DNA from: Hydrogenovibrio sp. JE_KL2
Lineage (GTDB): Bacteria; Pseudomonadota; Gammaproteobacteria; Thiomicrospirales; Thiomicrospiraceae
DNA length: 64,000 nucleotides
NCBI RefSeq assembly: GCF_009296185.1
Contig: NZ_WBJR01000002.1
Span: forward strand, 124,001 to 188,000
Direction: 5' to 3'
The notes below the pieces were generated by a model. The model had not been told where the DNA came from and did not search any database. It saw only the letters and a program-made list of their open reading frames with translations. The position numbers and the translations under genes are program-made. This document shows, piece by piece, positions 27,544 to 35,419 of this stretch; the first letter of the stretch is position 1, and each line of letters opens with the position of its first letter.

Positions 27544-28260
27544 ATGTTTTCTTTAGCGAAACCCTTCTCGCTAAGCCTACTGACACTGCTGGGTTTTGCG
27601 CTCGCTTCATGCCAAGCGAATCCAACCAAACCTGAAGAAAAAGCAGTCAAAACGCAGGCGACAAACACCCTGTCCGGGTTGGATGAAAATAAGGTGGTGA
27701 TTCAAGGCGTTGTCACCTACACCCAAAACCTTTTTCTGCTTGGCAACCAAACGCTTTTGGTCATGCTTGAGGATGTCAGCCGCCAAGATGCACCTGCTGA
27801 ACTGATCGCCCAGGACAAGCATGAAATCAAAGGGCAGATTCCACTGACTTTCGCTATCCACTACGACAAGCGCAAATTGAAGGTCGGCCATAGATACAAT
27901 TTGAGAGCGCAAATTCTGGACACCACGACCGGCGCTGTCAATTGGCTGTCTCCTCAACCTTACCCTTATGTACCGGGGCTGACAAAAGACATCAATATCA
28001 AAGTGCGTTCCTTCGACTCCCAAGTTCGCAAAGCGTCTCAGTTTCAGACCTTTATTTGCGGCAAAGAAAAGCTCACAGTGCTGTTAATCGGCAAAAAGAT
28101 CCAACTCAATTTCCAAGGACGTCAATGGATATTGCCACAGGTACAGTCCGCTTCTGGTGCCAAGTACCAAACCGGTTCCATCAGCTTTTGGATGAAAGGT
28201 TCCAATGCGGTCTTCATGGAAACCGGAAAACCTGCCAAGCGCTGCGCACTAGAGCAATAG
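27544..28260 (+). CDS. lipoprotein with YbaY-like and MliC-like domains
   Basis: This 238-residue predicted lipoprotein (ALASCQ) appears to join two envelope domains. Residues of about 48-155 resemble YbaY/YscW (IQGVVTYTQN, LEDVSRQDAPAELIAQD, PLTFAIHYD). Residues of about 168-235 resemble MliC, the C-type lysozyme inhibitor, with QTFICGKEKLTVLLIG, LPQVQSASGAKY and FWMKGSNAVF. The MliC serine/lysine motif SASGAKY...KG is the part that blocks the lysozyme active site. A cell-envelope protection role is inferred. It shares an operon with the META lipoprotein. Confidence 0.75.
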   Translation: MFSLAKPFSLSLLTLLGFALASCQANPTKPEEKAVKTQATNTLSGLDENKVVIQGVVTYTQNLFLLGNQTLLVMLEDVSRQDAPAELIAQDKHEIKGQIPLTFAIHYDKRKLKVGHRYNLRAQILDTTTGAVNWLSPQPYPYVPGLTKDINIKVRSFDSQVRKASQFQTFICGKEKLTVLLIGKKIQLNFQGRQWILPQVQSASGAKYQTGSISFWMKGSNAVFMETGKPAKRCALEQ

Positions 28261-28362
28261 CCTCGCCCTAGATTTCACAAAACACACATATTTCCGTCAT
28301 CTCCGTGTCACCTTAGTCCGTCAAAATTCGCCGGATAGCTAAAAAAGGTTAGACACGAAGAT

Positions 28363-30087
28363 ATGATCGACATACGCAAAACGATTCTGGAAAAATCCCC
28401 CAACTTCGAGAAAAAACTCGGCGGCAAACAGCTGATCCGCTTCTTGGAAAAAATCACCCATCAGGACGAAATCAACCAATTCATTTTAGAAAACCAACAT
28501 CTGAAAGGTTTCGCCTTTTTGGACAAGTCGCTGGCGCATTTCAACTTCAGCTACCAGACAGACAATCGTTCTTTCAATCATATTCCTGCAGAAGGGCGTG
28601 TCATCATCATCTCCAACCATCCTATCGGTTCACTGGACGGGTTGGCGTTGTTGAAGTTCATTCGCTCTGTCAGACCGGATGTACGTATCGTCGCCAACGA
28701 ATTGCTTAACCTAGTCACCCCTTTTCAATCACTGTTCTTGGGGGTCGACAATATGTCTGAAAAGGTCAGTCATAAATCACAATTCAAAGCCATGTTGCAA
28801 GCATTGGAAAATGAAGAAGCCTTAATCATTTTCCCGGCAGGTGAGGTGTCACGCATCCGTCCAAACGGTGTACGCGACGGCAAGTGGAAGACCGGCTTTC
28901 TGAAACTGGCAGAAAAAACCGGCGCGCCTATTTTGCCAATCTATACCGACGCCCGTAACTCTGCGCTTTTCTATGGTTTATCCACTATCTATAAGCCACT
29001 GGGTACCTTGATGCTGGTGAAGGAAATGTTCAATAAGAGCGACCAAACCATCCATTTTCATGTTGGCGGTTTGATTCCCTGGAAATCAATCAAAAACAGC
29101 CGCTTCAATTACAAACAAGCCGCACAACTGCTGAGAAAGCATATTTACCGTCTCGACAACCAAAAGAAAGCGGCGAAAAAGCTGCCGTTTGAAATTGAGG
29201 AAACCATCGCCCATCCGGTTGACCGCAAAAACCTGAAAAAGGCGTTGAAAGACGGCGAACTTCTCGGCAAAACCGCTGATGGCAAAATCATCTACCTGTT
29301 TGACTATGATGCAGATTCTCCAGTGATTCGAGAAATCGGCCGTCTTCGTGAATTGACCTTCCGTACCGTGGAAGAAGGCACCGGTCATGCATTAGACTTG
29401 GATCAATATGACGCCGACTACAAACACCTCGTACTTTGGGATGAAGAAGATTGGGAAATCGTCGGTGCTTATCGCATGGGCGAAGTTGCCAGCATACTGG
29501 AAAAGAAAGGCAAAAAAGGTCTCTACACCACAACCCTGTTTGACCTGAAAGACGAATTTGACGCCATCCTGCCGCAAGCACTCGAAATGGGGCGTAGTTT
29601 CGTACAACCTCGCTACTGGGGCAAACGCAGTCTAGATTATCTCTGGTTTGGCATTGGCGCTTATGTGAACCATAACCCAAATATCAAATATATGTTTGGG
29701 CCTGTCAGCCTGTCAGACGCCTATTCACAGGAAGCCAAAGAAATCATCGTCGCTTTCTACAAAAAACAATTCGGATCGGATCGGGACTTTGCTGTCGGTA
29801 AACGTCCGTTTGAAGTCTCTGAATCAGTCAAAACTCTAGCGGAAACCGAATTCACCGGAGACTATAAAGAAGCCTACAAAAAGCTCAATGCCTTGCTCGA
29901 CGAGTATGGCATCAAAGTACCAACACTATTCAAGCAGTATGCAGAGCTTTGCGACCCCGGCGGTTGCCGATTCATTGATTTCAGCGTCGATCCAGATTTC
30001 AACAACTGCATAGACAGCCTGATTTTGGTTGAGTTGGATAAGATCAAAGCGAAAAAGCGCGAACGCTACTTATCCCCTATCGGCTAA
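28363..30087 (+). CDS. olsF: two-domain acyltransferase, OlsF-like ornithine lipid synthase
   Basis: This 574-residue protein carries a PlsC-type acyltransferase domain (NHPIGSLDG at about residues 85-93, FPAGEVSR near 165) and a C-terminal GNAT-like domain of the OlsB/hemolysin-associated type (IGRLRELTFRTVEEGTG, then GRSFVQPRYWGKRSLDYLW). This order matches OlsF, in which the C-terminal domain N-acylates ornithine and the N-terminal domain adds the second acyl chain. It would yield phosphorus-free ornithine lipids. The assignment is by domain order and motifs; the amino acid acceptor cannot be read. Confidence 0.8.
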   Translation: MIDIRKTILEKSPNFEKKLGGKQLIRFLEKITHQDEINQFILENQHLKGFAFLDKSLAHFNFSYQTDNRSFNHIPAEGRVIIISNHPIGSLDGLALLKFIRSVRPDVRIVANELLNLVTPFQSLFLGVDNMSEKVSHKSQFKAMLQALENEEALIIFPAGEVSRIRPNGVRDGKWKTGFLKLAEKTGAPILPIYTDARNSALFYGLSTIYKPLGTLMLVKEMFNKSDQTIHFHVGGLIPWKSIKNSRFNYKQAAQLLRKHIYRLDNQKKAAKKLPFEIEETIAHPVDRKNLKKALKDGELLGKTADGKIIYLFDYDADSPVIREIGRLRELTFRTVEEGTGHALDLDQYDADYKHLVLWDEEDWEIVGAYRMGEVASILEKKGKKGLYTTTLFDLKDEFDAILPQALEMGRSFVQPRYWGKRSLDYLWFGIGAYVNHNPNIKYMFGPVSLSDAYSQEAKEIIVAFYKKQFGSDRDFAVGKRPFEVSESVKTLAETEFTGDYKEAYKKLNALLDEYGIKVPTLFKQYAELCDPGGCRFIDFSVDPDFNNCIDSLILVELDKIKAKKRERYLSPIG

Positions 30088-30205
30088 CATTCCCGTTTAT
30101 ACTGATACAAATGCGTAAAAATTTGTGTTCTCCCCTTTTGAGGGGTTAGACAATTTTACGAACTGTTTGTACAATTTCAGTAAATGACAATAAAAGCGAG
30201 TCAAC

Positions 30206-31139
30206 ATGGGTTTTTGGTTTGAGAATGGCGATGCCAGGCGTTTCCCACGCATAGAAATGCCGGTGCAGATTTATATCTCGCCAGTAAAACCCATTCGAGA
30301 CAAAGACATTTTCGGTCTTGGCATTGACTACTTCCCGCCTTCCGTTGAAAAGAAAATCCAAACTGGATCTATGGCACTGGATAAAACACATTCAGGAACA
30401 ACGAGACATTCTGGAACCTGTTTTCATTGAAGTGGTCGATTTAATTGATACCTTCGGCGAAGTAATCAAAGGTGCTTGCATCGGTAAAAGTCCAGCGGCG
30501 AACCCGAATACACTGCTGACATTGCGCCATCTGCAAAACGGCTTTTTGGGCATCAACACTCTAAGAGAACCGGCTCCCAAAACCTTCCAGTACTTTGATT
30601 CGATGAACCAAAAGTTTCTCGTCTATGCGGAAAATTTAGTCCAAAGCCTGCAAAAATCAACACCGACACAGTTCGCACTGAATACCAACTTTCAAACTGA
30701 ATTCGACATCGATAAAACCATTGCCAACTTTGAAAAACCTAAATTCAAGCAGGTGCCCTTAGCGCAATCCTTATTCTATCTGGCGCAATACATTAATTTG
30801 CACTTGGAAGCCTACTCGCACTTCTTGAAGGATTTACAACCGGTCAAAATACCCAAGCAATGGGAAAAAGAAAATGCCAGTGTCAGCGCCTGCGGCATTG
30901 CCATCCATGTGCCAAAACGATTTCCATTGAACTCAAAAGTAGAGACCAACTTTTATTTTTCAGAAACGGACGAAGTGCTGAAATTGAAAGCCACCATTGT
31001 TCGTTGCAACTCACTCCCTAAGGAGCAATCGGAGTGTAATGCATTGGATTTTGATTTTCCGACCAGCTCCGATCAATCTTTGATCCAACGACAACTGGAA
31101 CAGTTTCAAATTACCCGTTGTCTGGCTTTTGACTTGTAG
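30206..31139 (+). pseudogene. PilZ-like protein gene with internal frameshift
   Basis: Two overlapping frames look like one broken gene. Frame 1 starts at the ATG at 30206 (MGFWFENGDARRFPRIEMPV) and is protein-like to about VEKKIQ. Frame 2 continues from about 30360 with KLDLWHWIKHIQEQRDILEPV to the stop at 31139. The switch needs one base skipped between 30344 and 30362, in the A-rich stretch GAAAAGAAAATCCAAA. RRFPRIEMP resembles the RxxxR region of PilZ domains, and the C-terminal half could carry another beta-barrel. A sequencing error, a real mutation, or recoding are all possible. Confidence 0.65.
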
Positions 31140-31148
31140 AGAAATGAA

Positions 31149-31545
31149 ATGATGTCGAATCGCGTCAACCAAAAACCCGTCGAATCGCGTCAACCAAAAA
31201 CCCGTCGAAGCCTTCTACATGAATGCCCTGCCGTTTTCCGCCCGAAAAGTCGGGCTGTTGCTTTTGCGGGAATATCGCTTGGATCAACTGGTCAATATGC
31301 GCATAGCTCAGGTCGACAAAGATCTCAAGGCGCGTTTTAAACTTGCGCCAGAGATTTGGGAGCTGACGCTTAATTACGTTACCCTCACCAAACTCAGCAG
31401 CTTCAGCATTCACTCGCAACTGACCGCCGTCCATCTTGTCGCGCTACACAAAGTTGCAGCTTTGTCCTTGAATGAACCGAAAGCCAACACCTCACAACTG
31501 ATTAAAAAAGTGCAAGAACAGGCCCATTTTGTCGGACTGGCTTAA
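31149..31545 (+). pseudogene. hypothetical gene disrupted by a 25-bp tandem duplication
   Basis: From the ATG pair at 31149, the frame runs MMSNRVNQKPVE and then goes out of phase after the second copy of a 25-bp unit (31154-31178 and 31179-31203). Removing one copy would restore MMSNRVNQKPVEAFYMNALP in one frame to the stop at 31545, which argues that the duplication broke the gene. The part from the ATG at 31219 is still open (108 residues) and could be translated on its own. No known family was recognised; the sequence looks helical and soluble (LLLREYRLDQLVNMRI). Confidence 0.6.
31154..31203 (+). repeat. 25-bp perfect tandem duplication
   Basis: The unit, which begins GTCGAATCGCGTC and ends AAAAACCC, occurs twice head to tail, and a third partial copy (GTCGAAG) follows. 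Because 25 is not a multiple of 3, it changes the reading frame of the gene that spans it. Confidence 0.95.
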
Positions 31546-31621
31546 GCAGCTCAGAGCCGCATTGACAAAGAAAAAAGCCTAAAACCTAAGCAATCTGAAC
31601 TGCTTGGACTACACACTAGAA

Positions 31622-31921
31622 TCAGTCTTCACCCAAAGATAGATAATAAGCACGAATATTACCTATCAGTCCCCTGAACGCCTGCGGTGCCTGCGACTCG
31701 TCCATCATCCATTCAAACAACGCTTGATCCTCCTGTTCCAATAGCCGGGCAAATAAGGTACGCTCATCGTCATTTTTCAACTGGGATACATAAGGTTTCA
31801 GCAGTATTTCGGTTTCAGCATTACCGCGTCGGCAGGCGTTCGTCAGTGCTTTTCGCTGCAATTCCTCGGTTAAAATCTGCCAGGTTGGGGTCAGCAATTG
31901 GTACATGGCAATTCTATTCAA
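31622..31921 (-). CDS. sdhE: succinate dehydrogenase assembly factor SdhE
   Basis: SdhE promotes covalent FAD attachment to SdhA. The 99-residue protein has the family RRG motif (ACRRGNAETEILLKPYV) and the acidic helical bundle with DERTLFARLLEQEDQALFEWM. The ATG overlaps the sdhB stop by four bases, so it is co-translated from the sdh operon. The N-terminal TPTWQIL is encoded by a copy of the 19-bp motif, in a different phase from other genic copies. Confidence 0.9.
   Translation of the reverse strand: MNRIAMYQLLTPTWQILTEELQRKALTNACRRGNAETEILLKPYVSQLKNDDERTLFARLLEQEDQALFEWMMDESQAPQAFRGLIGNIRAYYLSLGED
31872..31890 (-). repeat. dispersed 19-bp motif, copy 6 (inside sdhE)
   Basis: The minus (coding) strand reads CCCCAACCTGGCAGATTTT and is translated as part of TPTWQIL. 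Confidence 0.95.
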
Positions 31922-32622
31922 TCCAGCTGTTTCGCCAACATCATGGACTTCAACTCATTGATGGCACGGCTTGGGTTCAAGCCTTTCGGACAACTTGCAG
32001 TGCAGTTCTGGATATTGCGGCAACGGAAGGTTTTATAAGGGTCGTCCAATGCTTCCAAACGATCTCGTGTTGTGATGTCACGCGAATCCACGACAAAACG
32101 ATGTGCCGCCAGCAAAGCCGCAGGGCCATGAAACTTGTCGGGATTCCACCAAAATGACGGGCAACTGGTTGAGCAACAACCGCAGAGAATGCACTCATAA
32201 CTGCCATCCAGTTTTTCGCGCTCCTCAGGCGTTTGCAGGATTTCATGATCCAAGTCTTTCGGCGCTGGTTGCAGGTAAGGTTTCACATCACGATAATGCT
32301 GGTAAAACAGTTCCATGTCGATCACCAAATCCTTGATGACTGGCAAACCGGGCAAAGGCTTAATCACGACTGGCGAGGTCAACTCGGAAACTCGGGTAAT
32401 ACAACTCAGGCGGTTTTGTCCATTGACATTCATACCATCCGAACCGCAAACCCCTTCTTTGCAGGAACTGCGAAAGGTCAGTGTTGGGTCTATCTCGCGC
32501 AACTTTTCCAATGCGCCGAGTAGCATCATATCTCCGCTGATATCACAGTCTTCCAACACGAAACGCTGTACATGAGGTTTGTCGTCCACTTCGGGATTAA
32601 AACGGTCGATTAAAAATTCCAT
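31918..32622 (-). CDS. sdhB: succinate dehydrogenase iron-sulfur subunit
   Basis: This is the electron-transfer subunit of complex II, 234 residues. The [2Fe-2S] ligands lie in RSSCKEGVCGSDGM and LSCIT, and the [4Fe-4S]/[3Fe-4S] ligands in CILCGCCSTSCPS and CRNIQNCTASCPKGLNPS. It lies in the sdhCDAB-sdhE operon, 17 bases after sdhA. Confidence 0.97.
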   Translation of the reverse strand: MEFLIDRFNPEVDDKPHVQRFVLEDCDISGDMMLLGALEKLREIDPTLTFRSSCKEGVCGSDGMNVNGQNRLSCITRVSELTSPVVIKPLPGLPVIKDLVIDMELFYQHYRDVKPYLQPAPKDLDHEILQTPEEREKLDGSYECILCGCCSTSCPSFWWNPDKFHGPAALLAAHRFVVDSRDITTRDRLEALDDPYKTFRCRNIQNCTASCPKGLNPSRAINELKSMMLAKQLD

Positions 32623-32639
32623 TCTTCTCTCCTTGCGAA

Positions 32640-34427
32640 CTAGTAGACTCTTGCCTTCGGCGGGAAGGTTTCAACGGTTAAAGGCTTGATGGTAACGGGC
32701 TTGTAACGCAACTGGTGGTTTTGCAAAAAATACAGACTATGCTTCATCCAGTTTTCATCATCTCGTTCGGTGAAATCGACCCGAGAGTGTGCACCACGGC
32801 TTTCGGTTCTCGCCAAAGCAGAATAAACCGTGGCGGTCGCCAACCCCATCAAGTTCTCCAGCTCAAATGCTTCCAGACGCTCCAGATTGAATGCATTGCT
32901 GTGGTCATGTAAACGCACCAGCTCCAATCTGTCCTGCAACACCTCAAGCTCTTTCAGCAGAGATTGCATACTTTCTTCATTGCGGAACACCCCACAGCCA
33001 GCCTGCATGGCAACCTGCAAGTCATGGCGAATTTCAGCAATGGTTTCTGTTTTATGGTTTTCTGCCTGCGGTTGCGCCCAACGGTTCAAACGCACCGCCG
33101 CTTTCGTCAAATCCAGACTTTTATCGAAGTGATCGACGGGTTTGGCTTCCAAATTATGCACGATGTCTTTGGCCGCGGCGCGCCCGAATACCACAATATC
33201 CAACAAGGAATTACCGCCCAATCGATTGGCACCATGCACCGAGACGCAGGCGCACTCGCCCACCGCATACAACCCTTTTACCGGCTGTGGTTCGCCCGCT
33301 TCATCCAAAGTGACGACCTGACCTTTCAAATTGGTGGGAATGCCGCCCATCATATAATGCGCTGTTGGATACACGGGAATCGCGGCATCGCACATATCCA
33401 ACCCTAAAAACGTCAAACCGATGTCACGAATCCCCGGCAGACGTTTTTTGATGACCTCGGCATCAATATGCGTCAGATCCAATAGCACATGATCTTTCTT
33501 TGGCCCGCAACCGCGACCTTCTTTAACTTCTATAGCAATCGCGCGTGCCACCACATCACGAGACGCCAAGTCCTTCACATGCGGCGCATACCTGACCATA
33601 AAGGCTTCGCCATCGGCATTGCGCAACACGCCACCTTCACCCCGTGCCGCCTCGGAAAGCAACATCCCTTTGTTAGCAACGCCTGTCGGGTGAAACTGCC
33701 AGAACTCCATGTCCTGCAACGGCAATCCGGCACGCAACACCATACCCAAACCGTCGCCAGTATTGATCTTGGCGTTGGTATTGGTTTTGAATAGCTGACA
33801 AGCACCGCCGGTGGCGATCATCACCACATGCGAACGCAATAACTGGACTTGTCCGGTCTGGATGTTCAATACCACCAAACCGCCAACATTGCCTTCATCG
33901 TCCAGCACCAAATCTATCGCAAAATATTCATCGAAAAAGGAGGTTCCGGCATGGATATTCTGTTGATAAAGCGTTTGCAAAATAGCATGTCCCGTTCTGT
34001 CGGCGGCGGCACAGGTACGCGTTGCCTGTGATTCACCAAAATGCCGGCTTTGTCCACCGAATGGGCGCTGATAGATTTTGCCCTCATCCGTTCGGGAAAA
34101 AGGCACGCCGAAATGTTCCAACTCACGAACAATCTCTATCGCCTCCCGGCACATGAATTCAATCGCATCCTGATCGCCGAGATAGTCCGACCCTTTGATG
34201 GTATCGTACATATGCCAGTGCCAGTTGTCGTCGGTGATATTGCCAAGCGCGGCGTTGATCCCGCCTTGCGCGGCAACCGTGTGCGAACGGGTTGGAAACA
34301 CCTTGGACACCACGGCGACCTGTTGATCGGATTTGGACAATTCCAATGCACTCCGCAAGCCGGCGCCTCCGGCACCGACAATCACCACATCAAAATGAAA
34401 AGTATCTATGGTGTCCAAGTTTGTCAT
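32640..34427 (-). CDS. sdhA: succinate dehydrogenase flavoprotein subunit
   Basis: This 595-residue subunit oxidises succinate to fumarate at a covalently bound FAD. It has the Rossmann motif VVIVGAGGAGLRSAL, the FAD-linkage histidine in RSHTVAAQGG, and the substrate loop with HPTG and the catalytic Arg in the AIEVKEGRGCGP region. The C-terminus has the usual ESRGAHSRVDF. It is the third gene of the operon. Confidence 0.98.
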   Translation of the reverse strand: MTNLDTIDTFHFDVVIVGAGGAGLRSALELSKSDQQVAVVSKVFPTRSHTVAAQGGINAALGNITDDNWHWHMYDTIKGSDYLGDQDAIEFMCREAIEIVRELEHFGVPFSRTDEGKIYQRPFGGQSRHFGESQATRTCAAADRTGHAILQTLYQQNIHAGTSFFDEYFAIDLVLDDEGNVGGLVVLNIQTGQVQLLRSHVVMIATGGACQLFKTNTNAKINTGDGLGMVLRAGLPLQDMEFWQFHPTGVANKGMLLSEAARGEGGVLRNADGEAFMVRYAPHVKDLASRDVVARAIAIEVKEGRGCGPKKDHVLLDLTHIDAEVIKKRLPGIRDIGLTFLGLDMCDAAIPVYPTAHYMMGGIPTNLKGQVVTLDEAGEPQPVKGLYAVGECACVSVHGANRLGGNSLLDIVVFGRAAAKDIVHNLEAKPVDHFDKSLDLTKAAVRLNRWAQPQAENHKTETIAEIRHDLQVAMQAGCGVFRNEESMQSLLKELEVLQDRLELVRLHDHSNAFNLERLEAFELENLMGLATATVYSALARTESRGAHSRVDFTERDDENWMKHSLYFLQNHQLRYKPVTIKPLTVETFPPKARVY

Positions 34428-34448
34428 GTGTTTTTCCCAACGAGTAAA

Positions 34449-34799
34449 TTAACGACCAATCAGAGTCATGGCGAGATAAATCAAATTCAGCATCACAGCC
34501 AACCAAAAAATGCCAAAACCAACCAGCTTCATCATCACCCATTTGCGCGGCAAATAGTCGATGACCACATCTCTGACACCAATCCAGATATGCACCATCA
34601 CCAACGCCAACCCCAAAAAGGTCGGCAAGGTGAAATAAGGATTGGTCAATACAGACTGTAAAACTGAATAACTTTCAAAATGAAACTGGGAGAGATAGGT
34701 GATGGCAAATGGAAAGTAGAAAAACAGATAAACTGCGCTGACTCTTTGCCAAAGGTGTGCTTTAGCGCCGGAAAGCATCATCATAAGCCGCCTCCCCAA
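34449..34799 (-). CDS. sdhD: succinate dehydrogenase membrane anchor subunit D
   Basis: This 116-residue anchor has three hydrophobic helices and the heme/quinone-proximal motif HIWIGVRDVVIDYLP, close to the E. coli SdhD arrangement. It overlaps sdhC by 19 bases. It anchors SdhAB and, with SdhC, binds heme b and ubiquinone. Confidence 0.93.
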   Translation of the reverse strand: MGRRLMMMLSGAKAHLWQRVSAVYLFFYFPFAITYLSQFHFESYSVLQSVLTNPYFTLPTFLGLALVMVHIWIGVRDVVIDYLPRKWVMMKLVGFGIFWLAVMLNLIYLAMTLIGR

Positions 34800-35185
34800 A
34801 ACAACCAGGCGAAAATCACTTCACCGACCACAAACACCATGAGGAGAATCTTGCTCCCCAGTGTAGCCTTTGCCAAACAACTGGAGAGTCCGAGAAAATC
34901 ATGCTCCGCCAGCAAATGTTTTGCGCCTGCCAGCCAGTGAAACCAAAGCGCGCTCAACCAGGCAAACAATAGCATCTGACCGGACAGAGAACGGCTTAAT
35001 GCCATGTTATCGGAAAAATTTTCGGGGAAAAGAATGAGCTCGTTCAACCACCAGAGCCCGACCACCAAACCGGCGACCATCAGCACACCGGAGATGCGAT
35101 GCAAAATTGAGATATAGGCATTCAAAGGAAAACGAAACGCTGCCAGGTTCAAATTCACTGGACGATTTCCCGGATGATGATACAT
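34781..35185 (-). CDS. sdhC: succinate dehydrogenase cytochrome b556 subunit
   Basis: This 134-residue membrane subunit has the SdhC signature RPVNLNLAAFRFPLNAYISILHRISG followed by three helices and a His in HWLAGAKHLL that probably ligates heme. It is the first gene of the operon, with a strong AAGGAGG ahead of its ATG. Confidence 0.95.
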   Translation of the reverse strand: MYHHPGNRPVNLNLAAFRFPLNAYISILHRISGVLMVAGLVVGLWWLNELILFPENFSDNMALSRSLSGQMLLFAWLSALWFHWLAGAKHLLAEHDFLGLSSCLAKATLGSKILLMVFVVGEVIFAWLFWGGGL

Positions 35186-35310
35186 TTCATTCCTCCTTGA
35201 AGACCTACGCTGTCTACTTTGTTAACAACAATGTATCAAAAATAACGTAACTTCTCATTAACAACTTTTGAAATTTATCATACCCCTGTTCGCGACAAAA
35301 TGGGAATCAA

Positions 35311-35324
35311 TTCATTTAAATGAA
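35311..35324. promoter_or_regulatory. 14-bp palindrome in the sdhC/als divergent region
   Basis: TTCATTTAAATGAA is a perfect palindrome between the divergent sdhC and acetolactate synthase-like genes. It could be an operator, but AT-rich palindromes of this size are not rare. Confidence 0.25.
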
Positions 35325-35419
35325 GAACCTAAAACTTGAAAAAAATTTCCGCTGTTCTAAGATAAGGCCATATGTTGTTCCTCACGTTGCGGACGCAACT
35401 CACCAAAGGAAGGTGATCA

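Noticed and set aside
34781..34799. 19-base overlap of sdhC and sdhD as a possible frameshift
   Set aside because: Short overlaps of coupled membrane-anchor genes are normal, and both frames give standard subunits.
35139..35150. Partial motif match CTGCCAGGTT inside sdhC
   Set aside because: Only the core matches, and the coding sequence there (NLNLAAFRF) is the ordinary SdhC signature, so the match is coincidental.
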